A DNA stretch of 64,000 nt from Bryoerythrophyllum caledonicum (GCA_963971425.1 OZ020518.1:17674990-17738989), one strand, 5' to 3'; shown: positions 21,969 to 35,314, counted from the stretch's first letter. Translations and numbers: made by a program. Notes: a model not told the origin generated them from the sequence alone.

Positions 21969-23123
21969 ACCGGTATTTAGAGTTTTACTTGGAACCAAAA
22001 CTTGTTCCGGGAAAGATGGATCAGATCCGTAACTTTTGGATCTAGTCAGGGGACAGTTAGGAAGTGGCGGACCAGTCGTAAGGAACCATTTTTATTTTGG
22101 ATTATGGGTTTGGTGTTTTGCTCCCAAAAAAAGAGTATTTAGTTGTTAGTTGCGAGGTTGTTAGGGTCTTGTTAGTTGACCTAATCGCGAGAGCATGGGG
22201 AGATTGCGGACCTGGGAAGCTTGAGTTTTGGTGTGTAGGTCAGACGCCTTGCATGGTCGCGGCTGCAGCTAGAATCCGGTTCCCATTATCTTAGTGTTAG
22301 GAAGAGGGTTTGCAAGAACCCAACTATGAAGCACTATTCTCTAAGGTTGCATGAGATGCGCTGCCCATTTTTTATGTTAAAGTTTGTGTCTTTAATCTTG
22401 ACACCTTTCTATCTCTTTTTTTGTGAGCTCCGAAGTGGTCCTTGTCACGGACGTACCCCATTCCGCATGGTTGTGTAACCTTTGTAAAGCCTGGATTGTG
22501 GTGGAAAGGAAGAGGTGAGGGATCCGGGTTTCTCTGGGATTCCGCAGGAAGGTTAGAAACCGTAACTGGTCACAATCGGATCCGGGTTCTCTAGGATTCT
22601 CGTCGTTGTAGTAAGCAGAGGGTTGGAATACCTCTTGCGTGACCGGCTGTATGGTAGCATCCCTACAGTTGTGAGGAGGTTGACACCACCCTGGTGCGTG
22701 TGATTGTTATGTGTAGAGGATGTTAGGATTGATAGTGGACTCTTTCGCCACTCTAATCTAGGAGGGGAAAGTTTTGTACACGGCCCCTCTCCAAACATGA
22801 CGCGTCTTCCAATAGCTAACGTCATGAGGGAAAACTAGAGCTGATTGTTGTGGTGTGTGGTTTGATATTCCCGGATCCGGATACAAAACCGGAAACATGA
22901 AAGTGAAATGAGGCAATCCGGATAACCGGAAAGGTGAGGTAACCGGATTGGGCCTGATTGAATAACAAGAATAAGAGGAAGTTTAGGAAGGAGTCATAGC
23001 CAGATTGCCCTAACCTAGCTAACTTCACCTGAATCCTTGGAACAATACACAAGTTACCACTTGGGGTGTTTTGATCATTTAAAACACTCAAGGGGATGTA
23101 CTTGCAACAATCGTGTTCCAACA
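21969..23123 (+). mobile_element. Truncated LTR-like copy A, inverted relative of the 36.8-40.4 kb element
   Basis: Reverse-complement comparison shows clear similarity (roughly 80-85 percent by eye) to 36827-38000. Examples are GACGTACCCCATTCCGCATG at 22452 against its complement near 37480, and AATAGCTAACGTCATGAGGG near 22812. The right end is GTGTTCCAACA (the complement of the TGTCGGAACAC end of copy B), so 23123 is a true element end. On the left, similarity starts around 21969 (CGGTATTTAGAGTTTTAC) and stops abruptly, so the part carrying the accessory ORF is missing. Confidence 0.75.
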
Positions 23124-24330
23124 CCCGGCCAAGTACTACAAACCGCTGCAAGAACTCGTCCCCAACTGGTAAAGACCACAACGACTCTCACCTCGTTCCC
23201 TAGACGCCGAGATTGATTGTAGACACGCCACTCCACGCCACGCTGAGCATGTGTGGCGGCCGATTCCGACTCTCATAGAGCGCTATTGAATCCTCGTACA
23301 TATTCCAACATCTCCTACTCTTCAAACTCTACATGTGCACGTTCCTCACGACCACAAGTACACGATTCGCAACGAGCCAAGAAACCCGCAAAATTCAGAC
23401 AAGAGACAGTGTTCCATAGACCATGAATCGAGACTCCCTTATTCCTGTCCCAGACCTTCTTCGTACGCAAGCACACCTCCGACGTCGACACAGATGAGCG
23501 CTACTTCAGATACAAAGAGACCTCATTTGATGGTGTTGGTGTATCTATTGGTGCAGTGCATGATGAGCACGGAGGTAGGATATGATTCCAGCTCTGTGGT
23601 GGAATTCACCTCGCCGTCAAGACTGGCTGACGTGGACTTCAGCGGCAGGGTCTGGCCCGGCCTCTACTTCCGTAGCAGAGGTCTCCTCTGCACCCGAAGT
23701 TTCCTCGACTGTGGCTGGCTAAACTTGAGCTGCTTCCGACCTAGTACATGGGTCCTCGCTGCTGCTGCAACCCCGAAGTGGTTAAGTTTGATGTCGTTCT
23801 TGATGTCTACTCCACAAAAGCAACAGTTGCTTCAAACTCGAGCACATTCAGGAGGAGGGCAGAAGTGGTGCGAGATCTGCTTCCGGCACTTGCTCCAGCC
23901 ATGAACTCTCTGCTCCTGCACTAATCGAGCACCAACGTACACCGCATGCTCCGTGCTCCCAAGTTTGGCGTTGGTCACCTTCATATCACTCCGGCGCTTC
24001 GCCTTGCTCCGTAGATATCGAACCTCACTGGTGAAATAGACGCGACGTGGCGCAAACGCGCACAGTAGCAGCACACCACTGCTTCTTGCAAGAAACTGAA
24101 ACTCCGCCGCTAGCGCCTCTGCAGTTCCGGCAACTGCTCTCGAACGCGCGGACCTTCACCTTGTCCTCTAGGAAATTGTTGCGCCCGTCCTTCAACCACA
24201 CTCTCGAGGCCACCTCCAAGGTCCTGTCAATGCCGTGCTCTTCGTCCAACAGTATCTCTGGCTCGAAAAACATGAACCTCCCGACGTCAATCGTCTTCAG
24301 GGCCAAGTTCTTATTCTTGCGCAAATAGGA
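23124..24330. other. GC-richer block, unassigned
   Basis: This block is clearly richer in G+C than its flanks. It carries several medium-length frames on both strands, for example minus 24324-24025 (IDVGRFMFFEPEILLDEEHG) and minus 24074-23832. I could not recognise any product, and frames break often. It may be an old gene or retroelement fragment. Confidence 0.25.
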
Positions 24331-27124
24331 ACCTCTACGGCTTCAGGTCTACTTGCTCCTAAACAGGTGGGTCTAGATGAAGAGTAACGGCTCTCACTTT
24401 CAGTGGATGAGGGGAAGAGTCAACGGGATCTCATCCTAGTTGCTTTGCTCTCCACCACCTCTTTTAACCTTATCTACATCATTCATCCTCTTCCAAGTAT
24501 GCTTGAAATCTTGCAACAACGGACAAACACTACACCGAGGCTCCAAAAACACCCCAAATACAAAATTTTGAGGTTCTAAGTGTCACTAAACCACTAGGAG
24601 TACACTCATATCTTAGTGGTGATCTTTTCTCAAGTAATAAACAAGTACAAAACACTTGTAACTACATGATAGTCAAGTCTATGCAATTCTTAAAGAATTA
24701 AAGCATGATCACGATGCGGCTAACGGTGTGCACACATATCCTCATCTCATCACCTGGGAGACTCAACTTGACAACGATGAGACTCCCTCAATCACACGTA
24801 GAGGTTATTTGGGCTCCAAGTCCCAAAATGAGGTGTCAAAAGACACCACCGTTGACCTAGCCGTCACACGACACTAACCCTAACCCATTCACCAATTAGG
24901 ACTAAGTCGCACGCCTTCCGGTAACTCCACAACTCCCTAGGTGGTTTCTACGCGAATACCACCTACACACACCTCCAGGCACTAATCCTGACAGAGCTCC
25001 TCAAAGTCTCCACTTTTACATTTAAAATAGTTACTTCTTCACTCTTTAATGTAAAAAAGAATTATATTCCCTCAAAGCTACTACTGTACTGCATCTTTAT
25101 AGAAAATTCAGAAATCCATGATCAAAACAGAGACCATAGGAACCTACCCAAAATGGAAAATGTCCCCCCAGGGAAAAATGGTCTTTTGAGTTTAAGCTAG
25201 AAAGGTTGTACTAGATACAATACAATTAAAGAGTTGAAAATTATTCCATATTCCAAAAAAAAACTCCATACAATTTTCAAGTGCTTCCCATAAACAAATT
25301 ATGCAAGCATTTCAAAAATCATATGCTACTTGATTTTTTAGGGTTCAAAATAGAAAAGATTTCTCCTTCCATGATTGGCCATTGTTGTTGCAATCTATAG
25401 AACGTACTTTGAGCTCCACAAGAGCTTTCCAATGCATCTCCAATCAATACAAGCATTGGCAAACTACAATGATTTCTGTGAAGTGGGGTTGCTATGAAAT
25501 GTATCCACTGTATACATGATGTTGTGCATAAACTATTACACTCCTAGATTTCCAATTCTTGTGATCCACTCAAGTGTTAAAGGGTTAAGAAAATAAAGCA
25601 CTTGACCACACAATTGAAAGTATTTCAAAGCAAGCTATTGTTTTTCATAACATTCTAAATTCAATGTTAGTGATCAATTCCTTCTCTAATGGGCCATGTT
25701 CACTCCATCATTGACACACATCTAGTTCTTCCCTTTGATGAACATGTCCAATTTAGTTGTAACAGTTTGGTCCAAGCTCTTTTTGGAATCATCCTCCTCA
25801 AAGATTCTCAAATAAAAAGACTGCCCTAGTCCTTTGTCCTGGTTCTAGAATATTATTATGTCTTCTTTTGCAGATTTGAGGCAGATTAAGGAGAGTCACC
25901 TCAATCCGCCTGTAACTGATATGTGCATTAACCTGGAGTGTGGTTGGTAAAGAACAGAACCACTCGTCTTGCGCTTCTGAAACGTAGAAAAGGATCATGA
26001 AAAGCTATGTGACACAAACCACAATTGATTGAGCCAGAGTTGCCTCTTGAGATATTGACGAGACTATCTCTTCTCAACTTCATCACTCTAAAATAGAACT
26101 TGCGACTGCAATCCCCATTTCATTCTAATTAGAACTAAACATTCATCAAAACATCCAAAGGCTAAACGTACTACACATTCATCATAAAATATAGACTAAA
26201 ACATTCATCATGAAATATAGACTAAAATGTAAGCCCTGAATCAGAAAAAAATCTCAAAGGTTTGCATACCTCCTCCGCAGATGTCAGGCCCAGTGGGAAG
26301 CATCACCAACAAATAGAGATCCTCAGCGAGCTCCACGATGGTCAAGATTCGTGAAAAGTCCAAGAGACATAGGTTTCACTCTGAATAATCTATCCATCAA
26401 GAGCTCCAGCCGAACAACGTACAAACAATGAGCATTCAGAGAAAACAAAGTAATGAAAGTAATGAAGGTGCCCCAGGGAAGGTCTTGCCTGTGGATGTAC
26501 ACGGAAGTAGTGTCAGTTACCACCAATGATTCGAAATGGAACTCCATCTCTCGAAAACAGATCGTATTTGGCCTGCAAAAACCTCAATAATGTCAACGTG
26601 TCGATTTAATCTCGATACTAGTATAGCATCTGAAGCCTAGATTAAAACGTATTCTGTTCCAAATACCGGCAGAGAAAGAGCTGAGGAAAGCTTTAGTGTG
26701 ACGAAAACCACGTTGCATTATATCTCTTCCGAGCATATCACAAATAGAACTTAGCACGGAGCTCAGGTCCACTTTCAAATAAGTAGAAACTTTCATTCTT
26801 CATGAAATAGCCTAAGATCAATGTAATTTCCATATCACATAGCAGACATATTCGCCAAATACGTGATTCCTATCAGTAGAGCTGCGTTGAAACACTGAAT
26901 ACGTACACATTCATCAATTCACCCTTGTATCCTGGTTTCTGCTATGGAGCTCTTGAATTTCAGCCAACTTGACTCTGAAAATTTTCCTCTATCATCATCC
27001 CTGATATTGTGTCCACGAACATAAGCAAAAACAGGAAACGAGGTGCTGAAATACCTATACTCCATCAGGAGGAGGAGCCTCAAAACCCTAAAAGAGCTAT
27101 GCAAACAGGAGAGACATCCCCTCA
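24331..27124. other. Spacer with dispersed repeats, no gene seen
   Basis: About 25060-25510 belongs to a dispersed repeat family with relatives near 42840-42930, 49755-49820, 50385-50480 and 56470-56570. At 26160-26228 a unit of about 30 bp (AACATTCATCATGAAATATA) is repeated twice. The rest shows nothing I can name; the last 150 bases are probably SmE 3' UTR on the minus strand. Confidence 0.45.
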
Positions 27125-27388
27125 CTACTTCCCAGTGTTCATCATGAGCGTGATGTTATCGCCCTTGAGCAGTATCCGACCCAACGACTTGCGCGTGTTC
27201 TTCTTGAGCGACACCTCCTCCGCCTCGTCCAGCACCAGGTTCATGTACTCGTCGAAGCCGATGATGCGGCCCTCAATGCGCATGTCCTTCTGTTCGAACA
27301 GCCATATCTGGATGCGCGACTTGCTCTGCAGAAACCGGAAGATGAGGTTGATCGGCTGCGTCATAATCCGCTGCACCTTGGTCGCCAT
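27125..27388 (-). CDS. SmE: Small nuclear ribonucleoprotein E (SmE)
   Basis: 87 residues from the ATG at 27386-27388 to a stop at 27125-27127. SmE is one of seven Sm proteins that form the ring on U1, U2, U4 and U5 snRNAs and is needed for pre-mRNA splicing in the nucleus. The whole Sm fold is present: Sm1 ([20 protein letters not shown] to [18 protein letters not shown]) and Sm2 ([18 protein letters not shown]). Length and sequence match the plant SmE closely. Upstream in-frame codons (to 27511) are Val-rich read-through of a GTT/AAC-type tract and are not SmE. The coding part is G+C richer than its AT-rich flanks and has no intron. Plant SmE genes usually have introns, to my recollection, so this may be a retrocopy or an intron-poor lineage. 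No disabling change is seen. Confidence 0.93.
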   Translation of the reverse strand: MATKVQRIMTQPINLIFRFLQSKSRIQIWLFEQKDMRIEGRIIGFDEYMNLVLDEAEEVSLKKNTRKSLGRILLKGDNITLMMNTGK

Positions 27389-28546
27389 GGCGCCCGGCTT
27401 CGCCAAACCCCCGTGCCACCGGCAATACAATTTTTTTTTGAAAATAACAACGACAACGACAACAACAACCGATGGAAGCACAGTCCTCCTCCCTCCTATG
27501 CGTCCTCGCAATCCGAGGCTGGCGCCGAACCTCGACTACTCATCAAGGAGCTTGTTCGAAAATTGTCTGCGAAACGGAGCAGCGTGTGCAACACTTCGTA
27601 AATTACGGTACATACGATACCTTCTTAGGACTACGGTATAGATTTCAATACTGTATCTATGTAGATCTACGATATCTACGTTAATCTATGGAATTATTGT
27701 ACCTTAGTTTAGGAAAAATATTTACTACTTTCCTAGATTCTAATGTCGCATGCAGGTTCAGGATTTGTAGAAAAGGGCGGGTTGTCCGTTTTCGTTTTGG
27801 AGGGAAGCTTTATCGAAATGACTTTTTTGTAATTTTACTTTTTACTTGTTTAGTTATGCAAATGGACATTTATTCCACCTAAGGAACAGACATACACTCA
27901 TCCCTCCCATAAGTTATACCTCTGGTAAGTTATAATGTCGGTAACTTATATCCTTGGCTAATTGTAACCTCATCTAAATTTTGACTACCCATGGCGTGTG
28001 ACCACTGTTGATTTGTCAAGGAATCAAATCACCATTCTCAGTTTTGATGCCTTGCCTATGCAGACAATGTAGTTGGTGATGTCAGGATGCGCACATAGCA
28101 TGATACCATAAGTTGATGTGCTTACGCTAATTTTAGTACATGAAAGCTAATGTACCACACGCTACTTATGTTAATTTTAGTTTAGATTGGGTGACCCATT
28201 GGGTGGAGCGCTTTGACGTTGCACACCATTTTTAGGAAATGACAGTGGTTGGATAGAGATGAAATTAGGTTGAAACTACCAAGTCTTCTTCTAAATCCAC
28301 CACTAATTTTTAGCCTCTACCAAGTTTTTACCATCTCCATCCATCGGCGCTATATTTGGCTATAACTCATGGAAGGGATGAGTGTACATCAAACCACAGG
28401 GAGAAATCTTTAGCAAGAGATTGATGACCATTATTTTATTTAGCTAAGTTAATGAAACTTTGTTATCTTTGGATGGAAGTTAAAATTCTACTTTTAACGT
28501 ATGCAAAATTTAATTCAAACTTGTGAGTAATGAAGAGGACATTGTA
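27389..28546. other. Spacer, SmE 5' flank and unassigned sequence
   Basis: 27389-27500 holds a short AAC/GAC-rich tract (AACAACGACAACGACAAC), probably 5' leader or promoter of SmE. Beyond that I see no feature. Confidence 0.4.
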
Positions 28547-28573
28547 CAGTACCCTCCAACATGTCTTGCAACC
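28547..28573. repeat. Tc1-type left terminal inverted repeat
   Basis: Begins CAGTACCCT and contains TTGCAAC near its inner end. It pairs with 30545-30571 at 22 of 27 positions and is preceded by TA. Confidence 0.85.
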
Positions 28574-29080
28574 ATTTTGTGAACTCTTGAAATTCTTTCA
28601 TTCATTTTCAATATGGGAGGATTTTATCAAATTTATCCTATTAAATCTTTTGTGTTACGGACCCTTCACGTGTTCATAAAATGTCAATGTCAAAAAATGA
28701 AATCTCTATTTTTGGTGAATTATTTTATCTTATTCACTTAATTTCAAAAAAAATTAACTGAGAAATATATATGATGATTTTTTAAAATTTGATTGCACCA
28801 ATTTATAGGATATATCATTGTTCACATTCTTGGTATTACAAAGATGCACACTATGTAGGTAAAATTCTCCTCTATGTGGCTCTAAAGTATTTTCATAGTT
28901 TCCATTCATTCATATTCTAGGCTAAGGAAATCAAACTCATATATTAAATCAAAATTTGATCAAATAAAGTCAAATAAGGTATCATTACAAAGCTATAGTA
29001 GTATAGAAGCCTAATATCATATGAAGTTTACAATATGTCTTACTCACTAACAAATATTCTACAGTAATATGGAACACCTA

Positions 29081-30100
29081 CTACCATCGAGTGCTACCAC
29101 CTTGAGCTGCTATTACAACTTTCATGCGGGTTGGCATTGTTGAAATCAACTTTTTGATGCTTTTTTGAGGTATATCCTCCCAAGCCAAATTGACTGATGT
29201 CCACATTTCGTCGTTGTTTCGTGGTCTATTTCTCTGTTGCACTTGATCTTTAACTTGCTTCCAGACATTCTCTATAGGATTAAGGTCAGGAGAATTTGGT
29301 GGCCATTCAAGCTTTTTCAATCCAAGTTGCTCTCTCCAATCTTTTTGTATATTACTACCATGTACTGGAGCACCATCCTCCATTAAAATGACGTGCTCAT
29401 AGTGGTCATGGTGCCAATAATAATGCTCTAATGCTCCTTGAGATACTATCTCTACAAAGTCTTTGGCAGTGCGTCTATTAGGAGGAATTAACACCAAATA
29501 AGACTTAGAAGAGCCAGTGATAGCACCCCATACCATAATTGAAGTCCTTCCGGATTTGAATGTAGGTGCTAAGCAATTGTAGTTGTAGCGTTCATGTGCT
29601 TTTTGCCAGACACGAATTTGGCGTGATGGTTTTCCAACTTCAAAGGATGACTCATCAGTCCAAATCACATTACTCCAATCGTCAATCGTCCAATGCAAGT
29701 GCTCCTTTGCAAAAGCCAACCTCTTTGCCTTGTGTATGTCACTCAAGAATGATTTCTTCACTGCAATGCAACTGTTAACACCAAGCTCATGAAGCTCTTT
29801 ACGTAAAGTTGACATGCCCACGGAAGATGTCACATTGCTGCACAATTCTGCAAGAGGAGCACGACGATTACTACTAAGATCTCTATGGAGCTTTCTCCTA
29901 TCTCGATCACTCATGTTTTGCGGCCTATCGGACCTACTTGCTGGCAATACAGAGCCACTAATTCTAAATCGCTTGAGAATCCTTGAAATAGTCGATTTTG
30001 GCCTTCCTACAATGTTTCCAATTTCACTCACTGACATGCCAGCTTTCTGCATACCAACTATCATGTGTCGTATATCATTTGATACATAACTCCTTGTCAT
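29081..30100 (-). CDS. Tc1-type transposase (DD34E)
   Basis: 339 residues from the ATG at 30098-30100; the frame also extends three codons upstream to a TTG. The N-terminal 110 residues form paired helix-turn-helix DNA-binding domains (KAGMSVSEIGNIVGRPKSTI). The catalytic core follows: VIWTDESSF (first Asp), VILMEDGAPVHGS (second Asp) and SPDLNPIENVWKQVKD (Glu). I count 34 residues between the second Asp and the Glu, which is DD34E as in Tc1-type elements. Plant mariner-like elements are usually DD39D. It cuts at the TIRs and inserts at TA. The length (about 340) is normal and no break is present. Confidence 0.93.
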   Translation of the reverse strand: MTRSYVSNDIRHMIVGMQKAGMSVSEIGNIVGRPKSTISRILKRFRISGSVLPASRSDRPQNMSDRDRRKLHRDLSSNRRAPLAELCSNVTSSVGMSTLRKELHELGVNSCIAVKKSFLSDIHKAKRLAFAKEHLHWTIDDWSNVIWTDESSFEVGKPSRQIRVWQKAHERYNYNCLAPTFKSGRTSIMVWGAITGSSKSYLVLIPPNRRTAKDFVEIVSQGALEHYYWHHDHYEHVILMEDGAPVHGSNIQKDWREQLGLKKLEWPPNSPDLNPIENVWKQVKDQVQQRNRPRNNDEMWTSVNLAWEDIPQKSIKKLISTMPTRMKVVIAAQGGSTRW

Positions 30101-30544
30101 GGTGCACAATCCTCAAACAACACTTACATCCACAAAAAGTTTGATAAAAAAAGTCCTAACAACAACACAGAAACGATATGTTTGATAAACAGGACTTGTT
30201 GCACACAATTTTTCTAAGAAATGTGTACCATCAAGATGACTTGCAAACATGTATGTATATCTCTGGACCCTCCTAAGCTCAAACATACTCAAAATCTGAT
30301 ATCCTAGAGAAGAAGTGATCACATTAAGAAGGGTACCCTTTTCCAAGATTTTTAAGCATGATGGCAATTTTGGTAGACACATGGCAATGGATGCCTCTTT
30401 ATATTTAGAAAATGCATGGTGTATGAAGGTAACTGGAACACCTTCCATGATGCAAAAAATCTCATGGAGATGTGATGATTATCATGCCAACACCATCATT
30501 CTAAATCAGGCCATGGGATATGTTTTAAGTGAAAAAACAGAGTG

Positions 30545-30571
30545 TGTTGCAACACTTGTTACAGGGTACTG
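30545..30571. repeat. Tc1-type right terminal inverted repeat
   Basis: On the minus strand it begins CAGTACCCTGTAACA and contains GTTGCAAC; followed by TA at 30572-30573. Confidence 0.85.
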
Positions 30572-33500
30572 TACTTGAGGGTCAAAATTAGCACTACAGT
30601 ACCAAATATGTTTTTCTTTCAATAAAGTTTTGGCAAAACAAATATTCCATAATATCCTTAAATTAATCAAAATAAAATTTGATTTTTTTTAAATGAAAAT
30701 TTTGATAGCTGTTTCTAGAAGTAGTTTTTGCCAAATTTGACCCTTGGGTACAGTAGCAAAAATGGTCAATTTGAACAATGAAAGACCAAGAGCAAGCACA
30801 TCTTGATTCTTTTGAACATCTAATAGCTATGATCAACTAGTTAAAATTTCCATACATTCTACTAAATCCACCTATATAAGTTGTTGTTTTCATATTCTAA
30901 ATTGTATTGATTCTTTCACAAAATCCAACTACAGTGTTGATATGAATAAAGTTAAAAATTTAAAAACATGCTTGCAAAAATGTAAAGCAAATGCCACAAT
31001 ACATGATAAAATGTAAAGTAACAAAGATATGTCACTATATTCACAGTCTTTTGAACATATGGTCCACACCAAAATTTTCAACTCTCACACCCAACACAAT
31101 ACGATCGTTTTTTCTTCTTATATTGATTCATGAAAGGTGTTATTGGATTTGCTATAGAAATAGTAAAATCCAATATTATCTATTTAATGGCATAGAAATG
31201 TGGCTACATTTTATTCATACCATTTTCAATTACTATAAATTATAATAAAACTAATTTGAGGGCAACATTTTCGATGTTCATCGAAGGGTCAACAATATTT
31301 ACAGGTTGATTTTAAATTTTTGCAGTGATATTGAAACTTGTTCTTAACAACAAAAATTTGCAATAAATATTTGAGTTAATTATCATTTAAAATGATAAAC
31401 AATATTTATTATTCATAAGAAGCATAAAAGAATTTTATTTAAATTACATGAGCCAAAATATTTCAATTATATAATATGCTTATTTTTTATTGCAATTTTT
31501 TAATAAAATGATTTTTTTATTACATTATTGATACACCGATTCATAACAAATATATTTCGACTTTATTCTCAGATAAATTTATGCATGTAAATTTGCTTAA
31601 AGAGGTATTTTGTACATTACAATTCATATATAGAATGTCCGTTATCAATTAGGTTATTTATACTAAAAATTTAGTTTGACTCCAAAATTTCTTGTGAAAT
31701 TTAATATAAGATTTAATTTGTCTGTAAAGATTTACTTTTTAAAACATTTTAATACAAGTGTACTAATCCATTGTCTCCAACGGAACAACATAACAACTTT
31801 TAAAGCACCTTAAAATTGATGCCAACCTCAAAAAGAACCTTTAGAAAGCTCACCAAGCTCTAATTTTGGTTGAGGAAACAAATAAATATTGGCTAGCAAA
31901 ACTTGAAACATAGAGGAGGCCAAACTATTGGCATCCAAGACCTTGGCTCACAAAACTTCAACTTTGGCTAAGAAATTTAACAAAGCTTACAAATTGATTC
32001 AGACCTTCGAATAGGAAACAAACTAAGAAGGTAGGTTGTTATGAAATTGCAGCTCTCACCTCAACAAGCTCCTACAACTTGTCTTCATTTGGCGCGCTCA
32101 GTGTGAGCTATCGAGTATGGTGTAATTTATTTTTGCAGCTGCAAAAACGCTTCAAATCCTACTCCAACAAAAATCAATTAAAAAAACGCCAACCTCAACT
32201 CTCTACACCTCTCTTATTCTTCAACTTGGTTTACTCCCAGGCCTTTGAATCTCCAACACAATCTTCTACTGCAGCATTTATCCTTCTTCTCTAGCATCTC
32301 CATAATCAATAGAATTTTGGAAATGTTGCCTAGGCAGACCGTGGATATCAATCCTATCGAGTATACAAGCCAACCCTTTTTTATATAGAGATGTGTAATA
32401 TTATTATTTATAAAGACCAATGATTTTCTTTTTGAATTTATTAAAACAATAATTTAAAAAAGATATGAATACTTCAAATTATCAATGAGATCATCAATAC
32501 AAAAATATAAAATTATGTACTATTTTGAAATGAAATTCCCTCAAACTATATTAATTTAATCAAAATTTCAATTGATTTTGAATTTATTAAACTTCATTAG
32601 TTATATTATGTTTTTATTACTAGTTCACTACAGATACCTCTCCATTTAGGAAGCTATTTATTGACCGTGTAGCACCACAACATCTCACAGGAATCAACCA
32701 AAATAATTGACATTTATTCCAATCTTATAAAAGACCCGCAACTCAATAGTCAATTTTTTTTCCCTCACTTCACATCCCGCTCACATGATGCGAGACTTGG
32801 TGCGAGACTTGGTGCAAATGTTTACAACTTCTCTTTGGACCTCGGCCCACCGCTATCATTAGGTCTCTGCAAAGTGAGCGTCATTGGGCTTCTTTAAAGC
32901 TTCAACCGAACACTCTAGCACGGACCACTTCTTATAGCTGCAATCACATTTAAGCTCCAATTCTCTAGCCTTGACTAAATCATTAAAAAAATGAAGATAG
33001 TCTAAAAAGACTTGAGAATGGACAAGGATGAATCTTGTGCAAAGGTTTCATTTTGAAAATTGGAGAATCTTAATTATAAAATGGATTTTTTTTAAACAAT
33101 GGGTTGAATAAAAATAAAAATGAATGGATTGAGTTGTTATTGGATTGTCCGTGGCTAAGAATGATAAATTCCATTGTAAAGTTTTTCAAGAGAAAAGGGG
33201 GCCAAAAAGCTTCCAATTACTTATGGCCGAAGTGATAATTAAAAAAAGGTTCACATCTGTCCAATGATTGCAATTGATATACATGGAGAAAGATCTTATA
33301 AGCATCGGAACAATTTCAACGTTGTAGGAAGTGCAATCAAACACTAAATGAAGTACTATCAAACGATATGGCATTAGAAGGGGAGTTGCAAAGTCTGAAA
33401 TGTTTAGGCTCCAACCTCTACCATTGAAATAATGGTCAGTAGTGTATGTAATGGTTAAACCCAACATCTTTATTCAACCTTGTATGTAGAGTATCATGTG

Positions 33501-35314
33501 AATTTTTAGATGGATTGAAGATAAAAGGTGGATTGGTACCAATCTTGGGATTAGGTTCAAATGTGCATAGTTAGTTTCTTTTACAAAAGCATATTGTATA
33601 ACAACAATCTTATAATAAAAGACAGTTTGGATCCAAAACAAAATTTTCTCATTAGAACAGAGCCATATGTTATTGTAGTTTGATTCATCAAAATCAAATT
33701 CTGACCCTCTGATGATATCCATGAATGTCAATGAATCCCTACTTGACAATCAACGAATTAATCAATTTGATAGTGGATCCTCACGATAGTGGCTAAATTT
33801 CTAAATAAGAGACGTTGTCTAAACTTAGCATATTGCCCACCTATTCACAAGCATCAAGTGAGCATTATGCATCTACTACAAACTACTATAATTGCTCGTT
33901 CACCTAGGCCTCACATTCTGTGCACTTCAAGTTGTGAGCACTTCCACCAAATTGAAAATGCCATAACCATTCATCTAATATTTCTATGTAACAACCCTCA
34001 CTTACCTTTATGTTTTTCCATTATAACAACCGCTTGAAATAGCAACCTCTATATATATCAAGAAAAATATTCAAGGCTGATGTAAAGAGAACTGATTGTA
34101 TGTAGAAGAAGTTGAGGGGACTTTGGAGATAAAGTTATTCCACAAAAAAAAGAATTTAGAAGGCTATAAGATAACCAAAATATCTTAATCTACACTACCA
34201 AAGACCTATAAGATCTTAATCTACACTACCAAAGACCAACCATAAGATCTTAATCTGCACTATATAACCACTTAGAATCAATGGAATTCAAACGGAGATA
34301 AGCTCATAAGCTAACACATTGTCTATCTAGGTTGCTTGGCTATGTAAAGACCACTCAATGAAGATTCCCACATTACTTTTCAATTCAATTTTGTAATGCC
34401 TCGTGGAAGGCCTAAACAATTTCTATGCACTCTCCAAATCCATGCGAAAGCCCAGATCCAACAACTTTGAACACCAAACCAAATCATCAAAGTCAGTCTA
34501 GAATTGCAGTTATAAAATTCTATACTTGAGCAAATAGAAATTCATGAACCAAATTTGATCATAACAAAGACTAGTTGGTTCAAATCAATTTTGATGAACA
34601 AAGTCTCATGCCAAGAGCGGCATGACCATTCAAAGTAAGCTGAAAATAAATAGACTAAAGAACTTAAATGTCTCTTTTAAATCCCATTTGAGATACTTGA
34701 GTACGTTATAAAAGTGTCTCTGACCTATTAGACTAGAAACGGTCCATAGCACTAAAGGATCAAGAGTGTCATGTTGTCCAAGTAAGAAAAATCAAAGCTT
34801 CACTTTGTCCTTTGTACACCAACGATGAAATTACAAAGTTTGATCAATAAAGGAAAAACAACACACATACCACTACAATCTGTTAAATTACAATTATTCC
34901 ACACTTGAAACAATAAATCCCACCTACTTGAAACTATCCAGCTGCTCAAATTTCAAGAGTCTTGCTACACATGTGGGCTCTCATGACTTGCATTACCACC
35001 ACATCCTACTCATGTTGTCACCTCTTTTTCCTCCATAAATTCTTAGGAAGAATCTCTCTCTTTACAAGAAGTTGAATCCATGACACTTGCTGCAATCTTC
35101 TCTACACACAATTCACTAAGACTCCTAAAGACCACCATTTCTCCACCTCTACAGCTATCTGCGACAAACTAATTCTATAGACCGCCTCTCTCATTTAGCA
35201 CATAGATACTTCAGTTCTAGCACGAGTCTAACAGCGCCAATTCCAAAAACAAAAAAATCCAAAAGTTCCAAAAAAAACACATATGAATTTTTTTTCTAGA
35301 AGCAAGTTCTCACA
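30572..35314. other. Long AT-rich spacer, no gene seen
   Basis: Nearly 4.7 kb of AT-rich sequence with only short frames. Near 34140-34270 a 30-35 bp motif (AAGATCTTAATCTACACTA) recurs about three times. I see no tRNA, rRNA or conserved coding block. Confidence 0.5.

Larger units (their letters stand above)
28547..30571 (-). mobile_element. Tc1-type (DD34E) DNA transposon, complete with TIRs and TA duplication
   Basis: 2025 bp. The left end at 28547 reads CAGTACCCTCCAACATGTC and the right end at 30571, on the minus strand, reads CAGTACCCTGTAACAAGTG. The first 27 positions match at 22. Both ends are flanked by TA (28545-28546 and 30572-30573), the target duplication of Tc1/mariner elements. 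The transposase gene lies inside on the minus strand with an undamaged frame, so the copy could be autonomous and young. Confidence 0.9.

Noticed and set aside
23335-24328. ORFs in the GC-richer block as a host gene
   Set aside because: No recognised domain and no frame consistent with conserved exons on either strand.
26323-26796. Two short minus-strand ORFs downstream of SmE
   Set aside because: Short, no recognisable domain, ordinary composition; likely chance frames.
27125-27511. 128-codon version of SmE with a Val-rich N-terminus
   Set aside because: The extra N-terminal part reads through a GTT-type tract from a non-conserved start; the ATG at 27388 gives the normal SmE.
30113-30448. 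111-codon ORF upstream of the Tc1 transposase
   Set aside because: Lies within the transposon leader; no domain and no sign of conservation.
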